Positions 45,145 to 53,269 of a stretch of DNA of 64,000 nt are shown one piece after another. The position numbers and the translations under genes were made by a program. Origin of the DNA: Acidisoma sp. L85 (GTDB taxonomy: Bacteria > Pseudomonadota > Alphaproteobacteria > Acetobacterales > Acetobacteraceae); the NCBI RefSeq assembly GCF_009765865.1, contig NZ_LMUQ01000039.1, positions 197,271 through 261,270 on the forward strand, written 5' to 3'. The notes under the pieces were generated by a model. The model made no database searches and was not told the origin of the DNA. It saw nothing but the letters and a program-made list of their open reading frames with translations. Within the stretch, counting starts at the first letter, position 1, and each line of letters begins with the position of its first letter.

Positions 45145-45186
45145 GTTGTCGAAACTTTCAACCTTCCGGTTCTAAACGACAGGCCA

Positions 45187-46200
45187 ATGAATGCGGAGTT
45201 TCACCGGGTGCGGCAATGGCGTGCGCCGATCCTCTCGCCCGAGGGCGCGGGGCTGGCGCGCGAACTGTCGTGGCGGCGCCATATTGCGACGGGAGTGGAA
45301 TGGAGCCTCAGCCTAGGCGGTTCTTTCGAGGAACCGGAGATGCCGGTTACCTTCGCGCTCTCAATCGGTGGGGCGCCTGGAACGCTAAGGGCTCCGTCAA
45401 CGCTGGTGCGCGGTCTCCTCCAAAGCATCGGCGGAGCGGCGGCCATTGATGACGACCCCGAGCTTGTCGCGATGCTGCTTGAACTCGCGCTGGAGCCCAC
45501 TCTTCTGCAGCTCGAACAGCGGCATGAGGAGCTCTCTATTTGCCTGGCCCCGCCGCGGCGCGTCACCCCGCGAGAGTGGCTGCCGGTGACGCTTGCCTGT
45601 AGCTGGCACGGTGCCTCGGGAGTGCTGCGCCTGGATTTGCGCTCCGACGCGGCCGCGCGGTTGGCTACGGCGATTGCACCACTAGCACATCAAAGAGAGA
45701 GGCTACCGGATCTCCCAATTCCCGTGACCTTGCGCGCCTTCGTCGTCGACTTGCCGCTAGCCTCTGTGCGCGCGCTCGAGCCGGGGGACGTCGTTCTGGT
45801 CGAGGGACAGCCCAGCGAGGAAATCTGCGTTCTCGTCAACGAGCGGCCGTTTTGGCGCGCCCGCTGGGACGAGGGGGAGTTGCGGGTGATCTCGGACCGC
45901 AAGCCCCAATCTGATGACTTGGAGGAGTTGGCTGTGACGTCAGGCGATCATCCACCGGACGAGGAAGAGGGTCTCGGTCTGGACGATCTTCCTGTACGGC
46001 TGACTTTCGAGCTCGGCAAAGTCATGGTGCCGCTGCAGGATCTGGAATCCATGGGTCCGGGCTATGTGTTCGAACTCGCGCGGGGACCGGATCAGCCGCT
46101 CGACATCGTCGCGAATGGCCGGCGGATCGGTCGGGGGCGGATCGTGGAGGTCAGCGGCGCGCTGGGTGTTCAGGTCGTGTGGATAGGCCGGCATGGGTGA
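45187..46200 (+). CDS. sctQ: T3SS sorting-platform protein SctQ
   Basis: This 337-residue protein has a C-terminal SpoA domain (residues about 265-333: LTFELGKVMVPLQDLESMG, YVFELARGPDQPLDIVANG, IGRGRIVEVSGALGVQVV) and a second SpoA-like region near residue 180-230. SctQ builds the cytoplasmic pods that select substrates. It overlaps sctR by eight bases. In some species the C-terminal part is made separately from an internal start; the GTG at 45934 is a candidate here. Confidence 0.88.
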   Translation: MNAEFHRVRQWRAPILSPEGAGLARELSWRRHIATGVEWSLSLGGSFEEPEMPVTFALSIGGAPGTLRAPSTLVRGLLQSIGGAAAIDDDPELVAMLLELALEPTLLQLEQRHEELSICLAPPRRVTPREWLPVTLACSWHGASGVLRLDLRSDAAARLATAIAPLAHQRERLPDLPIPVTLRAFVVDLPLASVRALEPGDVVLVEGQPSEEICVLVNERPFWRARWDEGELRVISDRKPQSDDLEELAVTSGDHPPDEEEGLGLDDLPVRLTFELGKVMVPLQDLESMGPGYVFELARGPDQPLDIVANGRRIGRGRIVEVSGALGVQVVWIGRHG

Positions 46201-46882
46201 CCTGACGAACATGGGCGGCATGACCAGTATGGTCACGACGTCGTTCTACCCGATGCTGCTCGGCATTCTTGTGATGTCGCTGCTGCCCATCGCGGTCGTG
46301 TCGCTGACGGCTTTCCTCAAGCTCTCGATCGTTCTCATGCTGGTGCGCAACGCGCTCGGCACGCAGTCGGTTCCGTCGAACATGATCATCTACGTGTTGT
46401 CGCTCATCCTGACGATCTATGTCTCTGCCCCGCTTGTCAGCGAGATCTACGGACGGTTGATGGCTCCCGATATGACCTTCAAGAGCGCGGAAGGACTGCA
46501 GGCCGTCGTGAGCGCCGTCATTGACCCACTGCGCGCTTCGCTGGAGCGTTACGCCCCTATCGATGAGCGGCGTTTCCTGCTGGCGGCCGCGCGAAGGGTC
46601 TGGCCGCCGGATTTCAACACGGGGGCCACAACCGATGACATGCTCATCGTGATTCCGGCCTATATCTCGGCCGAAATCACGCGCGGCTTTCAGATCGGCT
46701 TCCTGCTCTACCTGCCGTTCATCGCGGTGGACCTCATCGTCTCGAACATCCTGATGGCCATGGGCATGGCGATGGTTTCGCCGATGGTGATTTCCACGCC
46801 ATTCAAGATCCTGCTTTTCATCCTTGTCGGTGGTTGGACACGCTTGTTGCACAGTCTGATCCTGAGCTACGCGGTCCATTGA
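46193..46882 (+). CDS. sctR: T3SS export gate protein SctR
   Basis: This 229-residue membrane protein has LSLILTIYVSAPLVSEIYG, LPFIAVDLIVSNILMAMGM and VISTPFKILLFILVGGW, all standard for SctR/FliP. Five copies with SctS and SctT form the helical export gate at the core of the basal body. It overlaps sctQ and is followed two bases later by sctS. Confidence 0.96.
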   Translation: MGDLTNMGGMTSMVTTSFYPMLLGILVMSLLPIAVVSLTAFLKLSIVLMLVRNALGTQSVPSNMIIYVLSLILTIYVSAPLVSEIYGRLMAPDMTFKSAEGLQAVVSAVIDPLRASLERYAPIDERRFLLAAARRVWPPDFNTGATTDDMLIVIPAYISAEITRGFQIGFLLYLPFIAVDLIVSNILMAMGMAMVSPMVISTPFKILLFILVGGWTRLLHSLILSYAVH

Positions 46883-46883
46883 G

Positions 46884-47153
46884 GTGAACGCGCTCATTAT
46901 CGACCATCTCAGCCGCACGCTGATGCTGGTCCTCTACCTCTCTGCGCCACCGCTCGGGGTCGCGACAGCGGTTGGCTTGATCGTCGGGCTGCTTCAGGCA
47001 GTGACGCAGATTCAGGATCAGACGCTGCCGCAGGCACTCAAGCTGGTGGCGATCCTGGTCGTAGTGGTGGCGCTGGGACCGCTGTTATCGGGCAGTCTTG
47101 TTCAGGATATGAGCGTGATTCTTGATCAGATCGCGCTGAACGATGTGCGATGA
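46884..47153 (+). CDS. sctS: T3SS export gate protein SctS
   Basis: This 89-residue, two-helix protein (LMLVLYLSAPPLGVATAVG and LKLVAILVVVVALGPLLSG) has the family's VGLLQAVTQIQDQTLPQ loop. It is the SctS/FliQ subunit. GTG start at 46884, one base after the sctR stop; four-base overlap with sctT. Confidence 0.95.
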   Translation: MNALIIDHLSRTLMLVLYLSAPPLGVATAVGLIVGLLQAVTQIQDQTLPQALKLVAILVVVVALGPLLSGSLVQDMSVILDQIALNDVR

Positions 47154-47968
47154 TTGCCGTCCCGCAGATCGATACCCTATCGGCACTTCCCCGTCAGGCG
47201 CTGGATATCGTCGCGGGTTTTTCTCTCTGCTTCGCCCGCGTGCGGCTAATGATCCTCGTGCTGCCGCCGATCACGCGGCTCGGCTTGACGGGGCTGCAGA
47301 AGACCGCGCTTTCGATCGCGATCGCGCTGCCGGTACAACCGGTCATGCTGGAGGATGTGGCACTGCTCCATCTGCAGGGGCTGCAACTGATGTTGCTCAT
47401 CGTGAAGGAGGGGGCCGTCGGGCTCGCGCTCGGCATAGCGATCGCGGTGCCATTCTGGATCGTGGAGACGATGGGCGAGTTGATCGATCAGCAGCGCGCG
47501 TCACAGAGCGCCGTGGTGCAGGACCCCGGCAATGCGTCGCCCGCTGGGATCACGGCGACGCTCTTCATCCTCGTTCTTTGCCTGATTTTCTTCCAAGCGG
47601 GCGGTATGGATCATCTCATCGCCGGCTTCCTCACGAGCTACCAGATCTGGCCGGCGAGCCAACTGACACCGGTCTTCGCTCCACACAGCATGGCGATGTT
47701 CGTCGCGCTCTTCGACCATGTGCTGTCGGCGGGATTCACGCTGGCGGGCCCACTGCTCGGCGCGATGGTGCTTGGCGAATTAGGCCTCGCTTTGGTTAGC
47801 CGGATCGCGCCTCAGCTCAATGTCTTTGACCTTTCCATGGCCATGAAAGGCATCATCTTCGTTTTGGGAATGCCGCTCTCACTGTCGCTGATGCTGACCT
47901 CTTTCCGCGAGGCATTGGCACCGCTGATGCATATGACGCAATATCTGCGTAGCTTCGTCGCGGGCTGA
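47150..47968 (+). CDS. sctT: T3SS export gate protein SctT
   Basis: This 272-residue membrane protein of the SctT/FliR family has ARVRLMILVLPPITRLGL near the start, VGLALGIAIAVPFWIVETMG, DQQRASQSAVVQDPGN and a closing ALVSRIAPQLNVFDLSMAMK. One copy caps the SctR ring. sctU starts three bases after its stop. Confidence 0.95.
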   Translation: MIAVPQIDTLSALPRQALDIVAGFSLCFARVRLMILVLPPITRLGLTGLQKTALSIAIALPVQPVMLEDVALLHLQGLQLMLLIVKEGAVGLALGIAIAVPFWIVETMGELIDQQRASQSAVVQDPGNASPAGITATLFILVLCLIFFQAGGMDHLIAGFLTSYQIWPASQLTPVFAPHSMAMFVALFDHVLSAGFTLAGPLLGAMVLGELGLALVSRIAPQLNVFDLSMAMKGIIFVLGMPLSLSLMLTSFREALAPLMHMTQYLRSFVAG

Positions 47969-47971
47969 GCC

Positions 47972-49012
47972 ATGTCGGGCGGCGGCGACGAGGACAAGCC
48001 CCTCCCAGCATCGAAGAAGAAGCTCGAGGATGCGCGGGAGAAAGGCGAGGTTCCGCATAGCACCGACTTCACGACCGCCCTGGTGATGGCAGCTAGCGCC
48101 GGATATCTCATCAGCCAATCTGGCACGATCCTCTCTGTCAGCATTGTGATGTTCGATCAGGCTGGTGCGCTCGCGGCCGGGGATTTCACACCTACCGCCT
48201 GGCGTGTGGCGACAACGAGCTTCGAGGTCCTGATGCGCGCCAGCTTTCCGCTTTTCGGTATCGCCACGGCCGCCTCGATCCTATCGACGGTGATCGCGAC
48301 GCCCGGCCTCGTCTTTGCGATCGATCCAATCATGCCAGAGCTGACCAAGCTCAATCCTGTCACCGGTTTCAAGAATCTTTTCGCGCTCAAGGCCCTTGTC
48401 GAATTACTGAAGTCGATCCTCAAGCTCGCCTGCCTCGGCTGCATCATCGGAATCGTGTTGTGGCAGGGGGTCGGCGCGCTCGCGCTTTCACCCTTCCTTG
48501 GATTGAAGGCGGTGCTGGAGGTCTTCGGCAGGATGGCCACGGAGATGCTGCTTTGCACCGTTCTGGTCTTCATGATCGTCGGCGTGGCGGACATCCTGAT
48601 GCAGCGGTGGCTGTTCCTGCGCGATCAGAAGATGAGCCTTCAGGAGATGAAGGAAGAACGCAAGAATATTGACGGCAACCCTGAGATGAAGCAGGAACAA
48701 AAGAAGATTATGAAGGAAGACGCGAATGCCCCGCAGACCGGTGTCGACCGCGCGACCCTGATTCTGACCGACAGCGGCCGCGTTATCCTGGGCGGCTTTC
48801 GTTACGTCGCCGGCGAGACGCCGGTGCCGGTCGTCGTCTGTTCCGGAAAAGGAACGGCTGGCCGCAAACTGCGCGACCAGGCGATTCGATTTGGCATTCC
48901 GATGCAGGAGGACGCGGTGCTGGCGAAGAAATTATTCGATGTGCAGGTGGGACACACGATTCCGGCGGATATCTTCGGGCTGGTGGCGGATGCGATCGCG
49001 AGAATGGGTTGA
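47972..49012 (+). CDS. sctU: T3SS switch protein SctU lacking the NPTH cleavage motif
   Basis: This 346-residue protein has four membrane segments (residues 30-215) and a cytoplasmic domain. It begins KPLPASKKKLEDAREKGEV and has SLQEMKEERKNIDGNPEMKQ, typical of SctU/FlhB. At the place of the autocleavage site (NPTH followed by IAIGLRYV-type residues) it reads DSGRVILGGFRYV, so Asn and Pro are replaced by Ser and Gly. Downstream conserved blocks are intact (ETPVPVVVCSGKG, AIRFGIPMQED, IPADIFGLVADAIAR). It is the last gene of the operon. Confidence 0.95.
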   Translation: MSGGGDEDKPLPASKKKLEDAREKGEVPHSTDFTTALVMAASAGYLISQSGTILSVSIVMFDQAGALAAGDFTPTAWRVATTSFEVLMRASFPLFGIATAASILSTVIATPGLVFAIDPIMPELTKLNPVTGFKNLFALKALVELLKSILKLACLGCIIGIVLWQGVGALALSPFLGLKAVLEVFGRMATEMLLCTVLVFMIVGVADILMQRWLFLRDQKMSLQEMKEERKNIDGNPEMKQEQKKIMKEDANAPQTGVDRATLILTDSGRVILGGFRYVAGETPVPVVVCSGKGTAGRKLRDQAIRFGIPMQEDAVLAKKLFDVQVGHTIPADIFGLVADAIARMG

Positions 49013-49097
49013 GTGCGCGCAGACAGCGATTTAATTTGGCGAACGAACCCTCGCCCAAGCGCTGCCGAACACGCCCTCGAATGCATCAGCGATGTTT

Positions 49098-49126
49098 TTG
49101 CAGATTGTTAATATTGTTGCGATAGT
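49098..49126 (+). promoter_or_regulatory. Possible sigma-70 promoter for the needle-candidate gene
   Basis: TTGCAG, a 17-base spacer and GATAGT lie 65 bases before the microprotein ATG, in the 178-base gap after sctU. A perfect GTTTC-A-GAAAC palindrome follows at 49125-49135 and GGTGC/GCACC arms at 49140-49158. These are inferred signals only. Confidence 0.35.
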
Positions 49127-49190
49127 TTCAGAAACGTCAGGTGCAACGAAAACGCACCGGTCGCATGAATACCTCAAAGGAGACTGTGAC

Positions 49191-49424
49191 ATGGGCATAG
49201 TTACAACAGGCGCGACGGGCGCTGCAACCGGCCTCGCTGGCCTCGTCGGCACGGGTGGTGGAATGGCGAGCTTAGCGGGCACCACCGCCCAGGAAGAACA
49301 GTTCCAAGCGGCAGCGAGCCAAGCCGCCCAAAATGCTCTGCAACAAGGCTTGTTAGCCAATGTAGAAAGTGACATTCAGCAAGTCGAAGGGAAAATCGTC
49401 GACAACGCTAAAGTGCAAATCTGA
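49191..49424 (+). CDS. Candidate T3SS needle/pilus subunit (NopA-like microprotein)
   Basis: This 77-residue protein starts at ATG 49191 with AAAGGAG ten bases upstream. It has no signal peptide. The first half is Gly/Ala/Thr-rich (TTGATGAATGLAGLVGTGG), and the second half is one amphipathic helix rich in Gln and Ala (EEQFQAAASQAAQNALQQG, VESDIQQVEGKIVDN). Size, lack of Cys and location in the T3SS fit a needle subunit (SctF; NopA in rhizobia). No needle gene is otherwise recognisable. This is inference. Confidence 0.5.
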   Translation: MGIVTTGATGAATGLAGLVGTGGGMASLAGTTAQEEQFQAAASQAAQNALQQGLLANVESDIQQVEGKIVDNAKVQI

Positions 49425-49443
49425 CTCGCACATCGAATTCTAG

Positions 49444-49480
49444 TTGAGGTGGACACTTGTGATACTATAATCCACCTCAA
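49444..49480 (+). promoter_or_regulatory. Promoter enclosed by a perfect inverted repeat, upstream of sctD
   Basis: TTGAGGTGGA (49444-49453) and TCCACCTCAA (49471-49480) are perfect 10-bp inverted arms 17 bases apart. TTGAGG (-35), a 16-base spacer and TATAAT (49466-49471) make a strong sigma-70-type promoter between and within the arms. A dimeric repressor binding both arms would block it. A hairpin terminator for the upstream gene is the alternative, but the loop is long and no T-run follows. Confidence 0.5.
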
Positions 49481-49597
49481 TCATTTCGCACTCATGGCGC
49501 TTTGTGTGATTTTCGCGCGAGATTGCCTCTTTTTTTGGTGCGCCCCTGCGCATCGGCATCAAAGCTGACTGAGCCCACGGTTTAGGACAAGCGGCTC

Positions 49598-50482
49598 GTG
49601 CCACGACCCAACACCCTCGTCCTCGACATCATTGAAGGCATAAACTCCGGCGCGGTCGTCGATGCCGAAGCGATCATGGCATCGGGCACCGAAGGTCTAC
49701 GGATCGGCTCGGACGAAGAGAACGACATCGTCCTTGCCGATCACGACACTGCCGAGCATCACGCCGTCATCGAACGAATACCGCAGGGCGATATCTTCCT
49801 CACCGCCCTCGCCCCCGGCGTCCGTCTCGGCACGCGCAGCATCATGATCGGGGAGCGCAGGCGGTGGCGGCAAAATACGCCGCTGACGATCGGTTCCGCC
49901 AAGATCATCCGCCGGCCACCGCCGCCGGTGCCCTCGTCCCGCTTCTCCAGGGCGTTCTCCGTGATGATGGCGGCTGGTGCGATCGGCAGCCTCGTCGCGA
50001 TCGGCTTCTACCTGAGCAGCGGCACCCGCACCGCGCCCGGCGCTACGGCCGCCTCTTCCGTGCCGGCCGCGAGAGCCATGGCCTCGGCCGCAACTCAGCT
50101 CGCCGCGCAAACACAGGATCTGCTGCTGCATCATGGGCTCGGCACTTATGTCACTGTCACAACTGAAAACGGCGCCGTCGTGGCACGTGGCACCGTGCCG
50201 GATGGGCTCGCCAGCCAATGGTCGCAAACTCAGGCAGCCTTTGATGAATTGCCTGGCAGCCAGAACGTGCTCGTCGATCAGGTCACGATCAGTTCGAGTC
50301 TGGAAGCGCCGGCGCTGAAGATCGGCGCGGTCTCGATGTATCCGATTCCCTATGTGATCACGACAAGCGGCCAACGCCTGACCGAAGGCGCGATGCTCGC
50401 GGGCGGCTGGGAGATCGAGTCGATCACCACCAAGGAAGTCATCATGCGCAACGGTCCGCACGAAACGCATATCGCGCTATGA
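49598..50482 (+). CDS. sctD: T3SS inner-membrane ring protein SctD
   Basis: This 294-residue protein has a cytoplasmic FHA-like domain (about residues 25-105: LRIGSDEENDIVLADHDTA, HHAVIER), one membrane helix (about 125-145, VMMAAGAIGSLVAIGFYL) and a periplasmic part with a BON/ring-building module (VTVTTENGAVVARGTVP). This is the SctD/YscD layout, shorter than the usual 400 because it has fewer periplasmic repeats. GTG start at 49598. It heads the second rightward T3SS operon. Confidence 0.82.
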   Translation: MPRPNTLVLDIIEGINSGAVVDAEAIMASGTEGLRIGSDEENDIVLADHDTAEHHAVIERIPQGDIFLTALAPGVRLGTRSIMIGERRRWRQNTPLTIGSAKIIRRPPPPVPSSRFSRAFSVMMAAGAIGSLVAIGFYLSSGTRTAPGATAASSVPAARAMASAATQLAAQTQDLLLHHGLGTYVTVTTENGAVVARGTVPDGLASQWSQTQAAFDELPGSQNVLVDQVTISSSLEAPALKIGAVSMYPIPYVITTSGQRLTEGAMLAGGWEIESITTKEVIMRNGPHETHIAL

Positions 50483-50524
50483 CCCGGCCCGTTCTCGCCG
50501 CGCCAAACCGCATCCTCCGCCGCC

Positions 50525-50872
50525 ATGTCTGATAGCGACGGCATGGATGACTATGCGGAGGAGGAGGACGCCGGGGAAGCGAGGCAGGTCTCGCGCCAGC
50601 CGCCGCCAGCGGAAAATCACGGCACGCTCGATGACGGGATTCTTCGCCTGCTTGATCAACAGGAACAATATGACCTGCCAATGCAGCAGGCCCAGGCGCC
50701 GGTTCTGCTGCGCTTGCTGCTGACAATGTTCCTGGACGCCAAGCCCTCGCCCGAGATCGAACAGCATGGCCGCGGCGTCGTCGGCGAGGAGATCGACCGG
50801 CAAAGCGCCGTGATGGATATCCGCATGCAGCAGAGCATGATCCGTCGGCCGAAGTTCAGGGCACTGACCTGA
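50525..50872 (+). CDS. Small T3SS-operon protein in the SctX position
   Basis: This 115-residue soluble protein has an acidic N-terminus and two predicted helices (LDDGILRLLDQQEQYDL, PVLLRLLLTMFLDA). I cannot assign it by sequence. It is followed three bases later by a TPR-like protein and then sctV, the same order as yscX-yscY-yscV in Yersinia. A role like SctX, a small export-gate factor, is therefore a hypothesis from gene order only. Confidence 0.55.
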   Translation: MSDSDGMDDYAEEEDAGEARQVSRQPPPAENHGTLDDGILRLLDQQEQYDLPMQQAQAPVLLRLLLTMFLDAKPSPEIEQHGRGVVGEEIDRQSAVMDIRMQQSMIRRPKFRALT

Positions 50873-50875
50873 TCC

Positions 50876-51199
50876 ATGAGCGACGCCGGACAAAGCGCGG
50901 TGAGTCTCGCGCATCGCATTGGCCTGACCTATCTTCGGCACGGACAGCCGCATCGCGCGATCGTGCTGCTCATCGTCGCCTCTCACGCCGCCCCGCATCG
51001 CACCGATGTGCTGGTGACACTGGCGGCATCGATGATCTCGGTGCAGCTCGGCGATCAGGCGATGACGGTGCTCGACCGCATCGAATCGATCGATCTCGCC
51101 TTGTCGCAGCAACCATTGCTCCAGCGGTTACGCGCCCGCGCCCTCCTCATCCTGGGCCGGGTGGAAGAAGCGCGTGCCTTGATCCGCAATGTCCTGTGA
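50876..51199 (+). CDS. TPR-like small protein in the SctY position
   Basis: This 107-residue all-helical protein fits two to three TPR repeats (IGLTYLRHGQPHRAIVLL, LVTLAASMISVQLGDQAM, RARALLILGRVEEARAL). YscY-type chaperones have this size and fold, and their genes lie directly before sctV. The gene starts three bases after the previous one, and sctV begins 51 bases downstream. Alternatively it is a TPR class II chaperone for a secreted protein. Confidence 0.65.
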   Translation: MSDAGQSAVSLAHRIGLTYLRHGQPHRAIVLLIVASHAAPHRTDVLVTLAASMISVQLGDQAMTVLDRIESIDLALSQQPLLQRLRARALLILGRVEEARALIRNVL

Positions 51200-51250
51200 T
51201 CCGCGCGACCGTATGCGCTCTTGCCACGCCGAAACGGCGCCGGTGACAGC

Positions 51251-53269
51251 ATGGCCATGAAGTTCTCGCTGGCCGGCCGGTCGGATCTCGGCGTCGTCGC
51301 CGTGCTCGTCACGAGTCTTGCCTTGATGATCGTGCCGCTGCCGGCATTCGTCGTTGATATGCTCATCACCTGCAACATGGTGATCAGCCTCGTCATCCTG
51401 ATGACGGTCTTCTACCTGCAATCGCCCGCGCAATTCGTGGCGCTGCCCTCGGTGATCCTGGTGGCGACGGTGTTTCGCCTCTCGCTGTCGATCGGCGTCA
51501 CCCGGCTCATCCTGACGACGGGTGACGCCGGAGACATCATCCGGACCTTCGGCAATATGGTCGTCGGCGGCAATCTCGTTGTCGGGCTGGTGATCTTCCT
51601 GATCGTCACCGTTGTGCAGTTCATCGTGATCACCAAAGGCGGCGAGCGCATCGCCGAAGTCGCGGCACGCTTCACCCTCGATGCGATGCCCGGCAAGCAA
51701 ATGGCGATCGATGCCGATGTCCGCTCCAAGGAGCTGGATCAGGCGGCCGCGCAGATCCGTCGCGGGCAGCTTCAGCGCGAGAGCCAGCTCTACGGCGCAA
51801 TGGACGGCGCGATGAAATTCGTCAAGGGCGACAGCATCGCCGGTCTCATCATCATCATGGTGAATATGATCGGCGGGCTGCTTGTGGGCGTCGCGCAGCG
51901 CGGCATGTCCTTCGGCGACGCCGCGAATACCTACACCATGCTGACGGTGGGTGACGGGCTGGTGGCTCAGATCCCAGCCCTCCTCATCTCGATCGCCTCA
52001 GGCGCGCTCGTGACCCGCGTTGTCGGCGAGGACGGGGACAGCATGGGCGGCGAGATCGCGTCTCAGCTCGCCCGAGATGGCCGGGCGCTCTGGCTCGCCT
52101 GTGGCGTCACGTTGATGATGGGTCTCATTCCGGGGTTTCCGGTCATCATGTTTTTGGGGATGGGTGGAATGCTCGGCTTCCTCGCGCGGAAGGCCAGCCG
52201 GCGGCAAAGCGCGGAGAGGGCCGTCGCGCTCGCAAAGAAACTGACCGTCGAGAAACGCGTGCAGATTTGTCTCACGCAGGACCTTCTGACACCGGCGGAA
52301 GAGGCGGTAACGGCGGCGGCGATCGTGGTAGGCCAGACGGAGTTCCTGGCGAATCTCGGCTTCGCGCTGCCACAGGCCGAGATCAAAACCATCGCGGCGC
52401 CGCCCGGAACATTTCTCGTGCGCCTCGACGGCACAGCGATCGGCGGCGGCACCTTGCCGCAAGGCCGCCTGTTGCTGCGTGATGGCGCGGTCGAGGCGCG
52501 GCTGCTTGGCATCGACCTCATGCCAGGTCCCAGGCTGCCGGGATTTCGCGAGCCTCTCTGGATCCCGGCGGAGACCCAGACCGGGCTGCAGAGACTCGGC
52601 ATCCGCACCTCAAGCTGCGGAGCGGTGGTGGCCGAAGTCACGCTTGAGCTGTTGCGCAACCGGCTCGGCCACCTCTTCGGCGTCCAGGAAGCGCAGGCCG
52701 CCTTCACCAAGGCGGAGATCCTTTGGGGCGATCTGGCGCGGGAAGCGCAGAAAGCCGTGCCGCTGCAGCGTGCCGCCGATATGTTCCGCCGCCTGCTCGA
52801 GGAAGGCCTCGGACTCGTCAACATGCGCGGCTTGCTCGAAGCGATGGTCGAGCATGGCGAGCGCGACAAGGAGCCGCTCGAACTGATCGAGACGGTGCGC
52901 TTTAATATGCGTCGCGAGATCTGCCTGAGCTGCGCGGATGAGCGGCGCATCATCAGCGCCATCATCATTGACGCCGAATACGAGGAGTTCCTGCGAACCG
53001 TCCAGTATCAGGTGAATACCGGCACGCTGGAGGAGCTTAACAGCCACCAGGGCCTGCTGCTCGTCGAACAGGTCCGCAGCGAAGTCGCCGCTTCGGCCGG
53101 CCCGACGCCCGTCATCATGACGGCGCCGGACGTGCGGTCCTATCTCAGCCGCATTCTTTGGGAGAACGGCGTCTTCATCAAGGTCATCGCCTTCAACGAG
53201 ATCCTGCCGGATTTCATGGTACAGCCGCTCGCGTTCGTCGCCATCGGCAGTCAGCCGCCGGCGGGCTGA
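51251..53269 (+). CDS. sctV: T3SS major export gate protein SctV
   Basis: This 672-residue protein has an N-terminal membrane domain with about eight segments (VVAVLVTSLALMIVPLPAF, PSVILVATVFRLSLSIGVTR, VVQFIVITKGGERIAEVAAR, FTLDAMPGKQMAIDAD). A cytoplasmic ring-forming domain follows (residues about 330-672; DTAVT-like GAVVAEVTLELLRNRLGHL). A nonamer of it forms the docking ring for substrate-chaperone complexes. ATG 51251 is chosen over a TTG at 51221. The 3' end overlaps the convergent yhhQ gene by 19 bases. Confidence 0.97.
   Translation: MAMKFSLAGRSDLGVVAVLVTSLALMIVPLPAFVVDMLITCNMVISLVILMTVFYLQSPAQFVALPSVILVATVFRLSLSIGVTRLILTTGDAGDIIRTFGNMVVGGNLVVGLVIFLIVTVVQFIVITKGGERIAEVAARFTLDAMPGKQMAIDADVRSKELDQAAAQIRRGQLQRESQLYGAMDGAMKFVKGDSIAGLIIIMVNMIGGLLVGVAQRGMSFGDAANTYTMLTVGDGLVAQIPALLISIASGALVTRVVGEDGDSMGGEIASQLARDGRALWLACGVTLMMGLIPGFPVIMFLGMGGMLGFLARKASRRQSAERAVALAKKLTVEKRVQICLTQDLLTPAEEAVTAAAIVVGQTEFLANLGFALPQAEIKTIAAPPGTFLVRLDGTAIGGGTLPQGRLLLRDGAVEARLLGIDLMPGPRLPGFREPLWIPAETQTGLQRLGIRTSSCGAVVAEVTLELLRNRLGHLFGVQEAQAAFTKAEILWGDLAREAQKAVPLQRAADMFRRLLEEGLGLVNMRGLLEAMVEHGERDKEPLELIETVRFNMRREICLSCADERRIISAIIIDAEYEEFLRTVQYQVNTGTLEELNSHQGLLLVEQVRSEVAASAGPTPVIMTAPDVRSYLSRILWENGVFIKVIAFNEILPDFMVQPLAFVAIGSQPPAG

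Noticed and set aside
40847-53269. Flagellar export apparatus instead of a non-flagellar T3SS
   Set aside because: A secretin, a lipoprotein SctJ, an FHA-type SctD and rhizobial gene order are present, and no flagellin, hook, rod or motor genes occur.
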